From NCBI GenBank assembly GCA_023460085.1, contig JAEWRI010000029.1, positions 1 through 46,523 on the forward strand: a stretch of 46,523 bases of DNA. The letters run 5' to 3'. The translations under genes and the position numbers were made by a program. This document shows positions 8,927-17,801 of the stretch, piece after piece. The notes below the pieces were generated by a model. It saw only the letters and a program-made list of their open reading frames with translations, was not told where the DNA came from and ran no database searches. Each line of letters opens with the position of its first letter. Within the stretch, counting starts at the first letter, position 1. Source of the stretch: Bacillota bacterium (GTDB lineage: Bacteria > Bacillota > Clostridia > Christensenellales > SZUA-584).

Positions 8927-10107
8927 ATAATCAAAGAGATTGAAACCGGTGAGGTGACCCGTATCATCGAGGAGAAAGAGGAGCCGATAAAAGGATACGG
9001 ATGGATCAACGATGAGCGCCTCTTCTACATGATGGACAGGGGTGGCAACGAGAACTACCATATCTATGCGGCCAACCTGGATGGGAGCAACGCCCTCGAC
9101 CTGACGCCCTTCGAGAATGTGAGAGCCAGCATCCTCTCTCTCCTGAAGGAGCAGAAAGATTACATCATCATCTCCATGAACAGGGAGAACCCGCAGGTCT
9201 TTGAACCTTTCAGGCTGAATGTGGTGACGGGTGAGCTGGAGAAACTCTATGAGAACAGCGACCCCGCCAACCCCATCCAGGGCTATGATTTCGACAAAGA
9301 GGGTAACCTGCGCGGTTATACCCGCATGGTGAACGGTGTGGAGATGGAGTTTTACTACAAGAACAGCGAGAGCGGAACCTTCGACCTGAAGAAAAAGATG
9401 AACTGGGACGACAGTTTCGGAATCATTGCTTTCAATTACAGCTCTCCCGATCCGGATGATGCCTATGTGATCAGCAACCTCGAGAGCGATAAGACCGCTG
9501 TTCTGCTCTACGACCTGATGCCGCAACTGAAAGAGGAGGTTATGGCAAGGAGTTCCTGCGTGTCGGCTTCAAGCAGGTGGGGCGAAAGGTGATGGATGAC
9601 GTGGAGGATGGTGTTCACTACGCGATCGACCAGGGATGGGTCGACGAGGATAAGATCGCCATCTATGGCGGCAGCTACGGTGGTTATGCCACCCTGATGG
9701 GGCTGGTGAAGAGCCCCGACCTCTACATCTGTGGTGTGGATTATGTAGGCATCTCCAGCATCGAGATATTCTTCGCCTCTTTCCCCGAGTACTGGAAGCC
9801 GCTCACCGAGATGGTGAAGGAGATATGGTACGACCTGGATGACCCGGAGGAGTTGGCGATCGCCCGTGAGGTGTCTCCCATCTATCAGACCGACAAGATT
9901 AACAGGCCTGTCTTTGTGGTGCAGGGCGCGAACGACCCGCGCGTGAACATCAACGAATCGGATCAGATCGTGACCGCACTACGGGAGAAGGGCCTCTATG
10001 CCCCCTATATGGTGAAGTACAATGAGGGGCACGGTTTTTACCGTGAAGAGAACCGTATGGACTTCTACAGTTCCATGCTGGGCTTCCTGGCGAACTACCT
10101 GAAATGA
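8927..10107 (+). pseudogene. S9 family (prolyl oligopeptidase-like) peptidase, broken
   Basis: Two fragments in different frames belong to one S9 serine peptidase. The first (8927 to about 9535) encodes beta-propeller sequence such as YGWINDERLFYMMDRGGNEN and ends out of frame. The second (about 9532-10107) encodes the end of the hydrolase domain with GGYGKEF, the nucleophile motif GGSYGGY, Asp in GANDPRVN and His in EGHGFY. The signal peptide and first propeller part are missing. So is the segment normally joining propeller to hydrolase, including the usual HGGP motif. A frame change accompanies that second loss. Intact relatives are about 600-700 residues. The catalytic triad survives, but the enzyme cannot be intact. 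Assembly error is an alternative. Confidence 0.85.
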
Positions 10108-10118
10108 CAGAGGAGTGA

Positions 10119-11912
10119 TTACATCCGTTCCGGCACCTCGATACCGAAGAGCGACATCCCTTTACGGATCGTAAGCGCAATATTTTTGGAGAGCACCAGC
10201 CTGAAGTCACGCAGGGCGGTGTTCTCCTCTTTCAGGATGGGGTAGTCGTGGTAGAACTGATTGTACTCTTTCACCAGCTCGTATACATAGTTGCCGATCA
10301 GTGATACGTTGTACTCCGTGCCGGCCTGCTCCACCACCGCTGCGAACTCTGAGAGCAGCTGTACCAGGCTCTCCTCCTTCTCCGATAGTGGCAGGGAGCG
10401 TTCCATTGCTTCCGGGAGCGTGATCCCCTGGTCGGCCGCCTTGCGCAGTACCGATTGGATGCGGGCGTGGGTGTACTGGATAAAAGGGCCCGTATTTCCG
10501 TTGAAGTCGATCGACTCCTTAGGGTTGAAGGTCATGTTCTTCTTGGGATCGACCTTCAGGATGAAGTACTTGAGCGCGCCCAGGCCCACCATGCGAGAGA
10601 TCGCTTCCGCCTCCTCTTCCGAAATACCCTCCAGTTTACCCAGCTCCTGTGAGGTCGCGTGCGCGGTGGCAATCATCTCCGCCATCAGGTCGTCGGCGTC
10701 GACCACCGTTCCCTCACGCGACTTCATCTTCCCCTCGGGTAGCTCTACCATGCCGTACGAGAAGTGCACCAACCCCTTGCCGAAGGAGAAGCCTAGCATG
10801 TCGAGCAGCAGTGAAAGCACCTGGAAGTGGTAGTTCTGCTCGTTGCCCACCACGTAGATCATCTTGTCGATGGGGTAGTCGTCGAACCGCATGCGGGCGG
10901 TACCGATATCCTGGGTCATGTAGACCGAGGTACCGTCGGAGCGCAACAGCAGCTTGTGATCCAGTCCGAAGGGTGTCAGGTCGGCCCATACCGATCCATC
11001 CTCCTTGCGGTAGAAGCAACCCTCCTTCAGGCCGCGCAACACCTCCTCCTTGCCGGTGAGGTAGGTCTGCGACTCGTAGTAGATTTTGTCGAAGGTAACG
11101 CCCATCTGCCTGTAGGTCTCGTCGAAGCCGGCGTAGACCCAGCCATTCATCATCTTCCAGAGGTTTACCGTGGAGGCATCGTGTGCCTCCCACATACGGA
11201 GCATTTCGCGTGCCTCCTGCATCAGGGTGGATTGTGCCTCTGCCTCCTCTTTGGTGAGACCCTTCGCCTGCAGGGCAGCCAGCTCCTCCTTATACTGCTT
11301 GTCGAACAGCACGTAGTAGTCGCCGATCAGGTGATCACCCTTCTTGCCGGACGTAACGGGCGTCTCGCCCTCGCCCCATTTCTGCCAGGCCAACATCGAC
11401 TTGCAGATGTGGATGCCGCGGTCGTTCACGATGTTGGTCTTCACCACCCGCTTGCCGTTGGCACGCAGCACCTCGCAGAGGGCATGCCCCAGCAGGTTGT
11501 TGCGTACATGTCCCAGGTGCAGTGGTTTGTTGGTGTTGGGTGAGGAGTACTCCACCATGTAAAGCGGGGCATCCTCTGCCACGGGCGTGAAGCCGTAGTC
11601 GGGTGCTGCGTCGATGGTCTGCAGCAGCTCCACCCAGACGGCTGGAGCAATGGTGAGGTTGAGGAATCCCTTGATCACGTTGAAGTCCGACACCAGGGGC
11701 GACTGCTCCTGCAGCCAACGGCCGATCTCCTCAGCCGTCTGCTCGGGGCTTTTGCGCGAGATTTTTAACAAGGGAAAGGTGACCAGGGTGTAGTGCCCCT
11801 TGAACTCTTTCTTGGTCTTCTGCAGCGTGATCTGCAATGCATCCGCTTCCGCCCCGTATAACTCTTTGATGGCGCCACTCACGGCATCCATGATTATCTG
11901 TTCGATTTGCAT
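10119..11912 (-). CDS. argS: arginyl-tRNA synthetase
   Basis: This 597-residue class I synthetase charges tRNA-Arg with arginine. The HIGH motif appears as HLGH in SSPNTNKPLHLGHVRNN. A KMSKS-like site appears as GKMKSREG. The N-terminal Add1-type domain and the C-terminal anticodon-binding domain (from about residue 465, ending GIEVPERM) are both present, so it looks complete. The ATG at 11912 is chosen because the N-terminus QIEQIIMDAV fits the family and because a -7 box lies at 11937-11944. A longer frame from 11966 would begin upstream of that promoter. Its stop lies 11 bases from the peptidase remnant. Confidence 0.97.
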   Translation of the reverse strand: MQIEQIIMDAVSGAIKELYGAEADALQITLQKTKKEFKGHYTLVTFPLLKISRKSPEQTAEEIGRWLQEQSPLVSDFNVIKGFLNLTIAPAVWVELLQTIDAAPDYGFTPVAEDAPLYMVEYSSPNTNKPLHLGHVRNNLLGHALCEVLRANGKRVVKTNIVNDRGIHICKSMLAWQKWGEGETPVTSGKKGDHLIGDYYVLFDKQYKEELAALQAKGLTKEEAEAQSTLMQEAREMLRMWEAHDASTVNLWKMMNGWVYAGFDETYRQMGVTFDKIYYESQTYLTGKEEVLRGLKEGCFYRKEDGSVWADLTPFGLDHKLLLRSDGTSVYMTQDIGTARMRFDDYPIDKMIYVVGNEQNYHFQVLSLLLDMLGFSFGKGLVHFSYGMVELPEGKMKSREGTVVDADDLMAEMIATAHATSQELGKLEGISEEEAEAISRMVGLGALKYFILKVDPKKNMTFNPKESIDFNGNTGPFIQYTHARIQSVLRKAADQGITLPEAMERSLPLSEKEESLVQLLSEFAAVVEQAGTEYNVSLIGNYVYELVKEYNQFYHDYPILKEENTALRDFRLVLSKNIALTIRKGMSLFGIEVPERM

Positions 11913-11936
11913 AGTTGAAGTTGCTGATTGAAAGCG

Positions 11937-11944
11937 CAAAGGTA
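11937..11944 (-). promoter_or_regulatory. -7 box of argS
   Basis: On the minus strand this reads TACCTTTG, placing transcription about 18 bases before the ATG at 11912 and ruling out the longer open frame. It lies just before the end of tcdA, so argS probably has its own promoter. Confidence 0.6.
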
Positions 11945-11962
11945 AGAAAATTGGGAGAAAGT

Positions 11963-12709
11963 TCACCCATTTCGCACAATATCCTGTATCACCAGTCCCG
12001 AGAGGGTGAAGCCGAAGACAGCGGTCACCTGTACCATGGTGCCGTTGGTCTGTGCCTTGTGAAAGCTCCCCTGTTCATCAGCCTGTGACAATGCCTCGCT
12101 GCCCCTGTTTTCAAGCAACTCTTCACTGTAAACACAGAGAAAAGGCTTGTGCGGCATCTCACCCCCCTTGCGCATCCTTTGTCGCAGAGCCGCTGCCAGC
12201 CTACAGCCGCGCACTTTGTTGAATTCTGCCACCCGGATCTGCTGCGGGTCCATCTTCAACGCTGCTCCCATCGAGGAGAAAAGGGTGGCACCGGTGTAGG
12301 AGGCGGTGAGCAGCAGATGTGTCTTGTGGGCGAGCGAATCGATGGCGTCGACGATGTAATCATACTGCCCCAGTTGAAAGGTGTCAGCACTGGTGGCACT
12401 GTATATTTCAGGGATGGGGATGATCTCCGCCTGCGGGTTGATCTCTTCCAGTCGCCGTTTCAGCACCTCCACCTTCAACTCACCCACGGTGCGTGTGGTG
12501 GCAGGCAGCTGCCGGTTGATATTGGCTGTTGCCACCCGGTCGGAGTCTACCAGCGTGAGATGCATGATGCCGCTGCGGATCAACCCCTCCGCGCACCAGC
12601 TTCCCACACCACCCACGCCGAAGAGGATCACCCGTTTCGAGGCTACAGCAGCCATCGCTCTGTTGCCGATCAGCAACTCCGTGCGGGCGAACAGTTCGTT
12701 GTATTCCAT
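11963..12709 (-). CDS. tcdA: tRNA threonylcarbamoyladenosine dehydratase (TcdA/CsdL-like)
   Basis: This 248-residue ThiF/MoeB-family protein is predicted to convert t6A37 of tRNA to its cyclic form, using ATP. The nucleotide-binding loop GVGGVGSWCAEGLIRSGI, the segment LVDSDRVATANINRQ and the DAIDSLAHKT region are clear. It lacks the rhodanese or Zn-thiolation features of MoeB/ThiF sulfur carriers, which favours TcdA. The start is the ATG at 12709 (EYNELFARTELL, matching the family); an ATG at 12739 is a possible alternative. The t6A gene tsaE is also in this window, about 25 kb away. Confidence 0.88.
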   Translation of the reverse strand: MEYNELFARTELLIGNRAMAAVASKRVILFGVGGVGSWCAEGLIRSGIMHLTLVDSDRVATANINRQLPATTRTVGELKVEVLKRRLEEINPQAEIIPIPEIYSATSADTFQLGQYDYIVDAIDSLAHKTHLLLTASYTGATLFSSMGAALKMDPQQIRVAEFNKVRGCRLAAALRQRMRKGGEMPHKPFLCVYSEELLENRGSEALSQADEQGSFHKAQTNGTMVQVTAVFGFTLSGLVIQDIVRNG

Positions 12710-12779
12710 TGTTTTGTTGATTTTCGCTTTCCGGGGCATGTAACCTCGTTGATCCGGGTCCGCGACAGTTGCTTTTTTA

Positions 12780-12787
12780 CAAAAGTA
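12780..12787 (-). promoter_or_regulatory. -7 box of tcdA
   Basis: The minus strand reads TACTTTTG. The transcript would start near 12774, compatible with the ATG at 12709 or 12739 but not with the longest open frame starting at 12793. Confidence 0.6.
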
Positions 12788-12938
12788 GTACAATCAGTCG
12801 AAATTATGAGCTTCGCCCCCAAAAGGAAATGTTGCGTCAGAAGAGGAATCATTTCGATGCTCCTTTTCATGCTCTTGGGCACATTCGTAACGGCCGGAGA
12901 GTTGCTTCAATACAGGTTTAAATGGGAGTGGCTTATAC

Positions 12939-12967
12939 AAAAAGGCACATCCCTGGAGGGATGTGCC
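12939..12967 (-). terminator. Rho-independent terminator of the rubrerythrin gene
   Basis: A perfect 10-bp stem (12944-12953 with 12958-12967) with a 4-base loop is followed on the minus strand by five T residues. It lies 24 bases past the rubrerythrin stop. Confidence 0.9.
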
Positions 12968-12991
12968 CGATGGATGCATTGTAAAACCTGT

Positions 12992-13567
12992 TTACAATGT
13001 GTTGTTCTTTGGCTCGAAGTAAGCTTGTGGGTGCAGGCAGGTAGGGCAGTTCTTCGGCGGCTTCTTGCCGTTGAAGACGTAGCCGCAGTGACGGCAGATC
13101 CAGTCGATTGCCTCTTCGCGTGAGAAAACGGTGCCGTTCTCCACGCGTGCCAGCAGCTTCAGGTAGCGCTCTTCGTGTTCCGCTTCAGCCTTGGCAATGA
13201 GACGATACATGGTGGCGATCTCCTTGAATCCCTCTGTTTCTGCCACCTCGGCAAAATGGGGATAGAGGTCGGTCCACTCTTCGTTCTCCCCCTCGGCAGC
13301 GGCCTTCAGGTTCTCGGCAGTAGTGCCGATCTTGCCTGCAGGATAACAAGCGGTGATCTCCACCATGCCCCCTTCGAGGTACTTGAACATCCGCTTGGCG
13401 TGGGTCATCTCCTGATCGGCAGTCTCCTGGAAGATAGCCGCAATCTGTTCGTATCCCTCTTTCCTGGCCTCCTTGGCGTAGAAGGTATAGCGCATTCTGG
13501 CCTGTGATTCACCTGCGAAAGACTTCAGCAGGTTCAGTTCGGTCTCTGTTCCCTTGATACTCTTCAT
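12992..13567 (-). CDS. rbr: rubrerythrin
   Basis: This 191-residue non-haem iron protein probably reduces hydrogen peroxide in an anaerobic cytoplasm. The N-terminal ferritin-like four-helix domain has the di-iron ligand segments AGESQARMRYTFYAKEA, ETADQEMTHAKRM and AKAEAEHEERY. The C-terminal rubredoxin domain has the Fe-Cys4 site CRHCGY and CPTC. Both halves are complete. The ATG at 13567 (KSIKGTETELNLL) matches the family N-terminus and lies about 33 bases after the predicted transcript start. It is monocistronic, with its own promoter and a perfect terminator. This points to an anaerobe that must cope with oxygen exposure. Confidence 0.96.
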   Translation of the reverse strand: MKSIKGTETELNLLKSFAGESQARMRYTFYAKEARKEGYEQIAAIFQETADQEMTHAKRMFKYLEGGMVEITACYPAGKIGTTAENLKAAAEGENEEWTDLYPHFAEVAETEGFKEIATMYRLIAKAEAEHEERYLKLLARVENGTVFSREEAIDWICRHCGYVFNGKKPPKNCPTCLHPQAYFEPKNNTL

Positions 13568-13606
13568 GATGTGTTGTTTGATGATTCTGGTTGTGATCTG
13601 AAGATG

Positions 13607-13614
13607 CAAAAGTA
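13607..13614 (-). promoter_or_regulatory. -7 box of the rubrerythrin gene
   Basis: The minus strand reads TACTTTTG, matching TAnnTTTG. This decides in favour of the ATG at 13567 over an upstream start at 13609. A TTTG lies about 25 bases further upstream, which is a long spacer for a -33 element. Confidence 0.6.
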
Positions 13615-13672
13615 ATCAATTCCCACTTGAAGTGAAAAACAAACGCTTCACTGATAGATATTTAAAATCTGT

Positions 13673-15547
13673 CTAAATAACCTTCTCACTCAGCTCCAAC
13701 CAGCGCATTGTCTTCTCGTCGATCATTTCCATGATCCGGGATAGACGCGTGGAGTGCGCCATCAACACATCGTTTGAGAGGTTGCCTGAGGAGAGTTGCA
13801 AGGTGAGTTGCTCTTTTTCCGTTTCCAGTTGCTCGATCTCCTGTTCAAGCTGCTCAAACTCTCTTTTTTCATTGAAAGTGAGCTTGTTCCTGGAATCTGT
13901 TCTGATGCGATGTGACTCCGGTTCTGACCGGGCAGTCTTCACTTCGAGTGACTCTTTTTTCTCCTCCTGTTGTTTCCACTCCCGGTATTGGGTGTAGTTG
14001 CCGGGAAAGTCCCGGATGCGGGCGTCGCCATGGAACACCAGCAGGTGATCTGTCACCTTGTCCATGAAGAAACGGTCGTGTGACACCACAATCAAACATC
14101 CGCTGAACAACCGCAGGTACTCCTCCAGGATGTTGAGGGTGAGGATGTCCAGGTCGTTGGTGGGCTCATCCAGCACCAGGAAGTTGGGATTGGTGATCAG
14201 CACCGTGCAGAGATAGAGACGACGTCGTTCACCGCCACTCAGCTTGTAGACGTAGTTGTGTTGCTTCTCGGGCGGGAAGAGGAAATGCTGCAGGAACTGG
14301 GATGCAGTGAGCCGCTGACCGTTGCCCAGGTCAATCACCTCGGCGATGGCCTGTACCACGTCAATCACCTTCATCTGCTCGTCGAACCGAATCCCATCCT
14401 GGCTGTAGTAGCCGAAGCGCACTGTCTCGCCAATCTCAAAGCTGCCACTGTCGGGTGATACCTCATCGAGTAACATCTTCACAAAGGTTGATTTGCCGGT
14501 ACCGTTGTTGCCCACGATCCCCATTTTCTCATAACGGGAGAAGACATAATTGAAATCATCGGTGATTCGTACATCCCCGTACCGCTTACTCACATGTTTC
14601 GCCTCGAAGATCTTCTTACCGATGTAACTCCCCTTTGCGGTAAGGCGGATACCCTCCTGTACACGCCGTTGCTCTGCTTTCTCCTCCAGTGAATAGAAGG
14701 CGTCGATCCGCGACTTGGCCTTGGTGGCACGTGCCTGTGGCTGACGACGCATCCACTCCAGTTCCTTGCGCAGCAGATTGCGGGCACGATCCCCTTCGGT
14801 CTGTTGTGCCGCCAGGCGCTCCTCCCGCTTCTCAAGGTAATAAGAAAAATTGCCCTTGTAGGAATAAATCTGTTGCTGGTCGATCTCCAGGATCTGTGTG
14901 CAGATACGATCCAGAAAGTAACGGTCGTGCGTCACCATCAGCAGGCTCATCCTGCTGCGGTTCAGGTGCTCCTCCAGCCATTCGGTCATCTCCAGGTCGA
15001 GGTGGTTGGTGGGCTCATCCAGGATCAACAGTTCCGGCTCACTGATCAGCACGTTTGCCAAGGCCACTCGCTTCACCTGTCCCCCCGAGAGCTCTCCCAT
15101 CTTCTGGTGGAAATTGGTGATGCGCAGCTGTGAGAGGATCTGCTTGATCCGTTGCTCGTAATCCCATGCCTTGAGCAGCTCCATCTGCAACAACAACTCA
15201 TCCAGTCCCTCATGGCTGTCGGAAGCAAGCAACTCTTCATAGCGGGCGATCAGCCGCACGGTATCATTGTCGGCGCTGAAGCAGGCCTCCAGCACGGTCA
15301 TCTCTGGGTCGTAGGCTGGCGACTGCTCCAGACAGGCGAAGCGAATGCCGTTGCGAAAGACCACCCTGCCGGCATCATAACCCTCTATGCCGGCAAGGAT
15401 GTTGAGCAGGGTGGTCTTTCCCGCACCATTGGGTGCAATCAGGCCGATCTTGTCACCCTCGGCAATGCCGAAGGAGATATCGTGGAAGAGCAACAGGTCG
15501 CCGAAACTTTTTGTCAGTGTGTCGATCTGCAGAATAGGATGAGCCAT
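13673..15547 (-). CDS. ABC-F family ATPase (Uup-like)
   Basis: This 624-residue protein carries two ATPase domains and no membrane segment, so it belongs to the ABC-F group that acts on ribosomes. Domain 1 has APNGAGKTTLL, ELSGGQVKR and LLILDEPTNHLD. Domain 2 has GNNGTGKSTFV, KLSGGERRR and FLVLDEPTNDLD. The linker is rich in Arg and Lys. The last ~85 residues form a charged coiled coil (EFEQLEQEIEQLETEKEQL), as in Uup, which is linked to ribosome function and DNA-transposon excision in E. coli. An antibiotic-protection role is possible but not indicated by context. The ATG at 15547 sits about 13 bases after the predicted transcript start. Confidence 0.9.
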   Translation of the reverse strand: MAHPILQIDTLTKSFGDLLLFHDISFGIAEGDKIGLIAPNGAGKTTLLNILAGIEGYDAGRVVFRNGIRFACLEQSPAYDPEMTVLEACFSADNDTVRLIARYEELLASDSHEGLDELLLQMELLKAWDYEQRIKQILSQLRITNFHQKMGELSGGQVKRVALANVLISEPELLILDEPTNHLDLEMTEWLEEHLNRSRMSLLMVTHDRYFLDRICTQILEIDQQQIYSYKGNFSYYLEKREERLAAQQTEGDRARNLLRKELEWMRRQPQARATKAKSRIDAFYSLEEKAEQRRVQEGIRLTAKGSYIGKKIFEAKHVSKRYGDVRITDDFNYVFSRYEKMGIVGNNGTGKSTFVKMLLDEVSPDSGSFEIGETVRFGYYSQDGIRFDEQMKVIDVVQAIAEVIDLGNGQRLTASQFLQHFLFPPEKQHNYVYKLSGGERRRLYLCTVLITNPNFLVLDEPTNDLDILTLNILEEYLRLFSGCLIVVSHDRFFMDKVTDHLLVFHGDARIRDFPGNYTQYREWKQQEEKKESLEVKTARSEPESHRIRTDSRNKLTFNEKREFEQLEQEIEQLETEKEQLTLQLSSGNLSNDVLMAHSTRLSRIMEMIDEKTMRWLELSEKVI

Positions 15548-15566
15548 TGTGATTTGATTTAAGGCT

Positions 15567-15574
15567 CAAAAGTA
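15567..15574 (-). promoter_or_regulatory. -7 box of the ABC-F gene
   Basis: The minus strand reads TACTTTTG. It lies in the 47-base gap after the HHH/barrel gene, with its upstream part reaching that gene's 3' end. This suggests separate transcription. Confidence 0.5.
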
Positions 15575-15594
15575 CAAAAAACTATCGAGGTAGC

Positions 15595-17649
15595 TCAGAA
15601 CTTCCACCGCAGATAACACCAGAGGTCGCTGCGGCTGCTTCCGCTGATCTGCTCCGTACCGCTGCTGATGGTGTCACGATCCCAATAACGGGTGAGGGCT
15701 GCCTTGAGCGACAATGTGAGGGTGGGGGAGATGACATATTTTCCGGAGAGGGCTATCCGCATCCCTTTTCCATAGAACGAAGGCATGTAGAACGTGCTGA
15801 GCAGGTTGCGTTCATAGGAGTAGAGTCGGCTATCATAGCTCTCGGAATTAAAAAAAGCAACGAAAGCATCACCTGTGAGCGGACCTTCGCCGCGGTAGCT
15901 GATGTTCTGGGCGAGCATGATTCCCTTTTCAGATGGATAGGGCTTCTCTTTGTAGACCACCATGTCGGCCGTGGTGCGCAACTCCCATCCCTCCTGTAGT
16001 GACTGCATCCAGCGGAGACGAACCTTGTGGGTCGCATAAGGTAAGAGCGGCTTCTCCGTTTCATCCGGCAGGGCGATGTTCTTTTCTTTTCGTTTGTACT
16101 TGTAACGCAGGTCGAACGTACTGTGTCGGTTGATGCGCCAGCTTGTGAGCAGATAACAATCGATCGTCGTGGAGGGACCATCCACCCCGTAGCTCATCCA
16201 GGGGTGCCGCGCCAGGTCTATGTAGCTGTTACACGTCACACCACGAAAGGGCGTGAATCCCCCGCCCAGGTAGAGACCCTGCTCGTTGCGCAGGGCGCTC
16301 CCATCCGAGAATGCCTGTCCATAAAGGGCATTGTAAGAGATGGGGTAGTGGCGGTGTAGCAGGGTGAGCGTAGCACCACCCGTTGAGCGGTATTGCACCA
16401 TGTTGAGGGTAGCCACGGCGCCGTTGCGGGCGATGGCAGTCTCACCCGCGAAGAGAAATCCGGGCAGCTGCCAGGAGTAGTCCACTGATCCGTTCAAGTG
16501 AGTGGAGTCCCGCAGATAATAGCGACTGTAGACCTGTAGCTGCGGGTTGTACATCCTGTTGTAGCAGTGATAGAGACCGCTGATTCCCACCTGAAAGCGT
16601 CCCTTGCGGTAGTTGAGGTTGGCACCTGTCACCCTCTCGGTGCTGTTTTTTTTCTTCTCCATCTCAAGAGGGGTGCGATGCAGCCCATCCGTTTTGAAGG
16701 AGCTGATCGTTCCCTCTTCCGACAGGTTGGCATCTATCTTCCTGTTGGAATAGAAAGTGGTGAGAGAGAGATCACCCACAGACAACAAGACAGCCATGCC
16801 TCGGAAGAACCCGCTCTCTGCTGTGGAGGAGTGACGCTTGGGTTGTTGGGTGCGACGGGCTAACTGATTGCTCCCCCAGCTCTTGCTTACCCCGTAATCG
16901 TTGTTCAGGATCAACCCCTGACCGAATGAGAGCCGGTAGTCACCCAGTGCCACTGTTTTGAACAGACCCATGTCACGCAGCAGCAGGTGAAAACCGTAAT
17001 GGTCATATCCTCTTGGATAGCCGCTCCGCAGAAATGGTTCACCGGCATCTTTCTCGGCAGTGAATCCTGCTTGCACTCTGTCGCGATAGCGAAAGGAGTA
17101 GCGTAGCGAAGTGTAGAAATCTTCTCCCCGGTATTTGCGGTTGGGGTATTGCTCCAGTACCGAGTCAGGGTAAGATGCGTAACCCGCACGCAGTGTCAGG
17201 GTTTTGTCGAATCGCAGCTGTAGCTCATGCAAGCCCTCTCTTTTGAGGGTCTGAGGTGTGGTGTGAACCTCTTTTTGCGGATCACCCACGGTGAAAAAGG
17301 AGAGAATCCGCTCCACAGTGTTAAAATCGAAGTAGGGCACGTTGCGCAGTTCATACACTGTGTAGCAGGGGCGGTTCTTTATAAGGAAGGTCATCAGTGA
17401 GGTGATCTGCACCGGTGAGAGCAGTGGGAACTGTTCCAGCTGTTCACTTGTCACGCTGTTGAGATCAAAGGGGTTGTTCTCAAGATAAAGCAACTCCGTG
17501 TAGATATTCTCTACGGTATGCTCGTCCATCCCCTCTTCTTCGGCCAGTCGCTCGATGTAGCTGTGCCAGAAAGCTTCCTGTGCCGACAATCCATTGAATA
17601 AACCGATCAGGAGGAGGAGCGAGAGAAAGGCTTTCAGATTCTTTCTCAT
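15595..17649 (-). CDS. exported helix-hairpin-helix protein with beta-barrel-like C-terminal part
   Basis: This 684-residue protein begins with a signal peptide (KAFLSLLLLIGLFNGLSAQ). HHH-type repeats follow at about residues 55-135: NPFDLNSVTSEQLEQFPLL and YTVYELRNVPYFDFNTVERIL. The remaining ~500 residues are rich in Tyr, Arg and Ser with alternating strands (GDYRLSFGQGLILNNDYGVSK, FDLRYKYKRKEKN) and end in WKF, as expected for an outer-membrane barrel. Such fusions occur widely in Bacteroidota but their function is not known to me. A DNA-uptake or surface DNA-binding role is speculation from the HHH region. The ATG at 17649 is supported by a good promoter at 17688-17720. Confidence 0.8.
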   Translation of the reverse strand: MRKNLKAFLSLLLLIGLFNGLSAQEAFWHSYIERLAEEEGMDEHTVENIYTELLYLENNPFDLNSVTSEQLEQFPLLSPVQITSLMTFLIKNRPCYTVYELRNVPYFDFNTVERILSFFTVGDPQKEVHTTPQTLKREGLHELQLRFDKTLTLRAGYASYPDSVLEQYPNRKYRGEDFYTSLRYSFRYRDRVQAGFTAEKDAGEPFLRSGYPRGYDHYGFHLLLRDMGLFKTVALGDYRLSFGQGLILNNDYGVSKSWGSNQLARRTQQPKRHSSTAESGFFRGMAVLLSVGDLSLTTFYSNRKIDANLSEEGTISSFKTDGLHRTPLEMEKKKNSTERVTGANLNYRKGRFQVGISGLYHCYNRMYNPQLQVYSRYYLRDSTHLNGSVDYSWQLPGFLFAGETAIARNGAVATLNMVQYRSTGGATLTLLHRHYPISYNALYGQAFSDGSALRNEQGLYLGGGFTPFRGVTCNSYIDLARHPWMSYGVDGPSTTIDCYLLTSWRINRHSTFDLRYKYKRKEKNIALPDETEKPLLPYATHKVRLRWMQSLQEGWELRTTADMVVYKEKPYPSEKGIMLAQNISYRGEGPLTGDAFVAFFNSESYDSRLYSYERNLLSTFYMPSFYGKGMRIALSGKYVISPTLTLSLKAALTRYWDRDTISSGTEQISGSSRSDLWCYLRWKF

Positions 17650-17687
17650 GACGGATGATCTGATACGGTTGGCATTGATCGTTGTCA

Positions 17688-17720
17688 CAAAGATAAATAA
17701 TCTTTCGTTTTTTATTCAAA
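17688..17720 (-). promoter_or_regulatory. promoter of the HHH/barrel gene
   Basis: On the minus strand a TTTG (17717-17720) is followed after 21 bases by TATCTTTG (17688-17695), one of the best Bacteroidota promoter matches in the window. It rules out the longer frame starting at 17688. Confidence 0.75.
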
Positions 17721-17765
17721 CAAATGATTACAAATCAGATAAAAGGTCAAAGTTTGTTTTTTTAC

Positions 17766-17773
17766 TATCTTTG
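17766..17773 (+). promoter_or_regulatory. -7 box of the MltF-like gene
   Basis: TATCTTTG lies about 30 bases before the ATG at 17802 and is divergent from the HHH/barrel promoter. It rules out a start at 17724. Confidence 0.65.
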
Positions 17774-17801
17774 CAGCCATACCACATTACCAGAAGATCA
17801 T

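Noticed and set aside
10649..11543. Open frames antisense to argS
   Set aside because: They are shadows of a high-GC synthetase gene, with Arg- and Pro-rich or Val- and His-rich composition and no family likeness.
12149..13123. Long plus-strand open frame across tcdA, the gap and rubrerythrin
   Set aside because: It runs antisense to two clear genes, and the translated gap part only looks like a signal peptide by chance. It also reads through the perfect rubrerythrin terminator hairpin.
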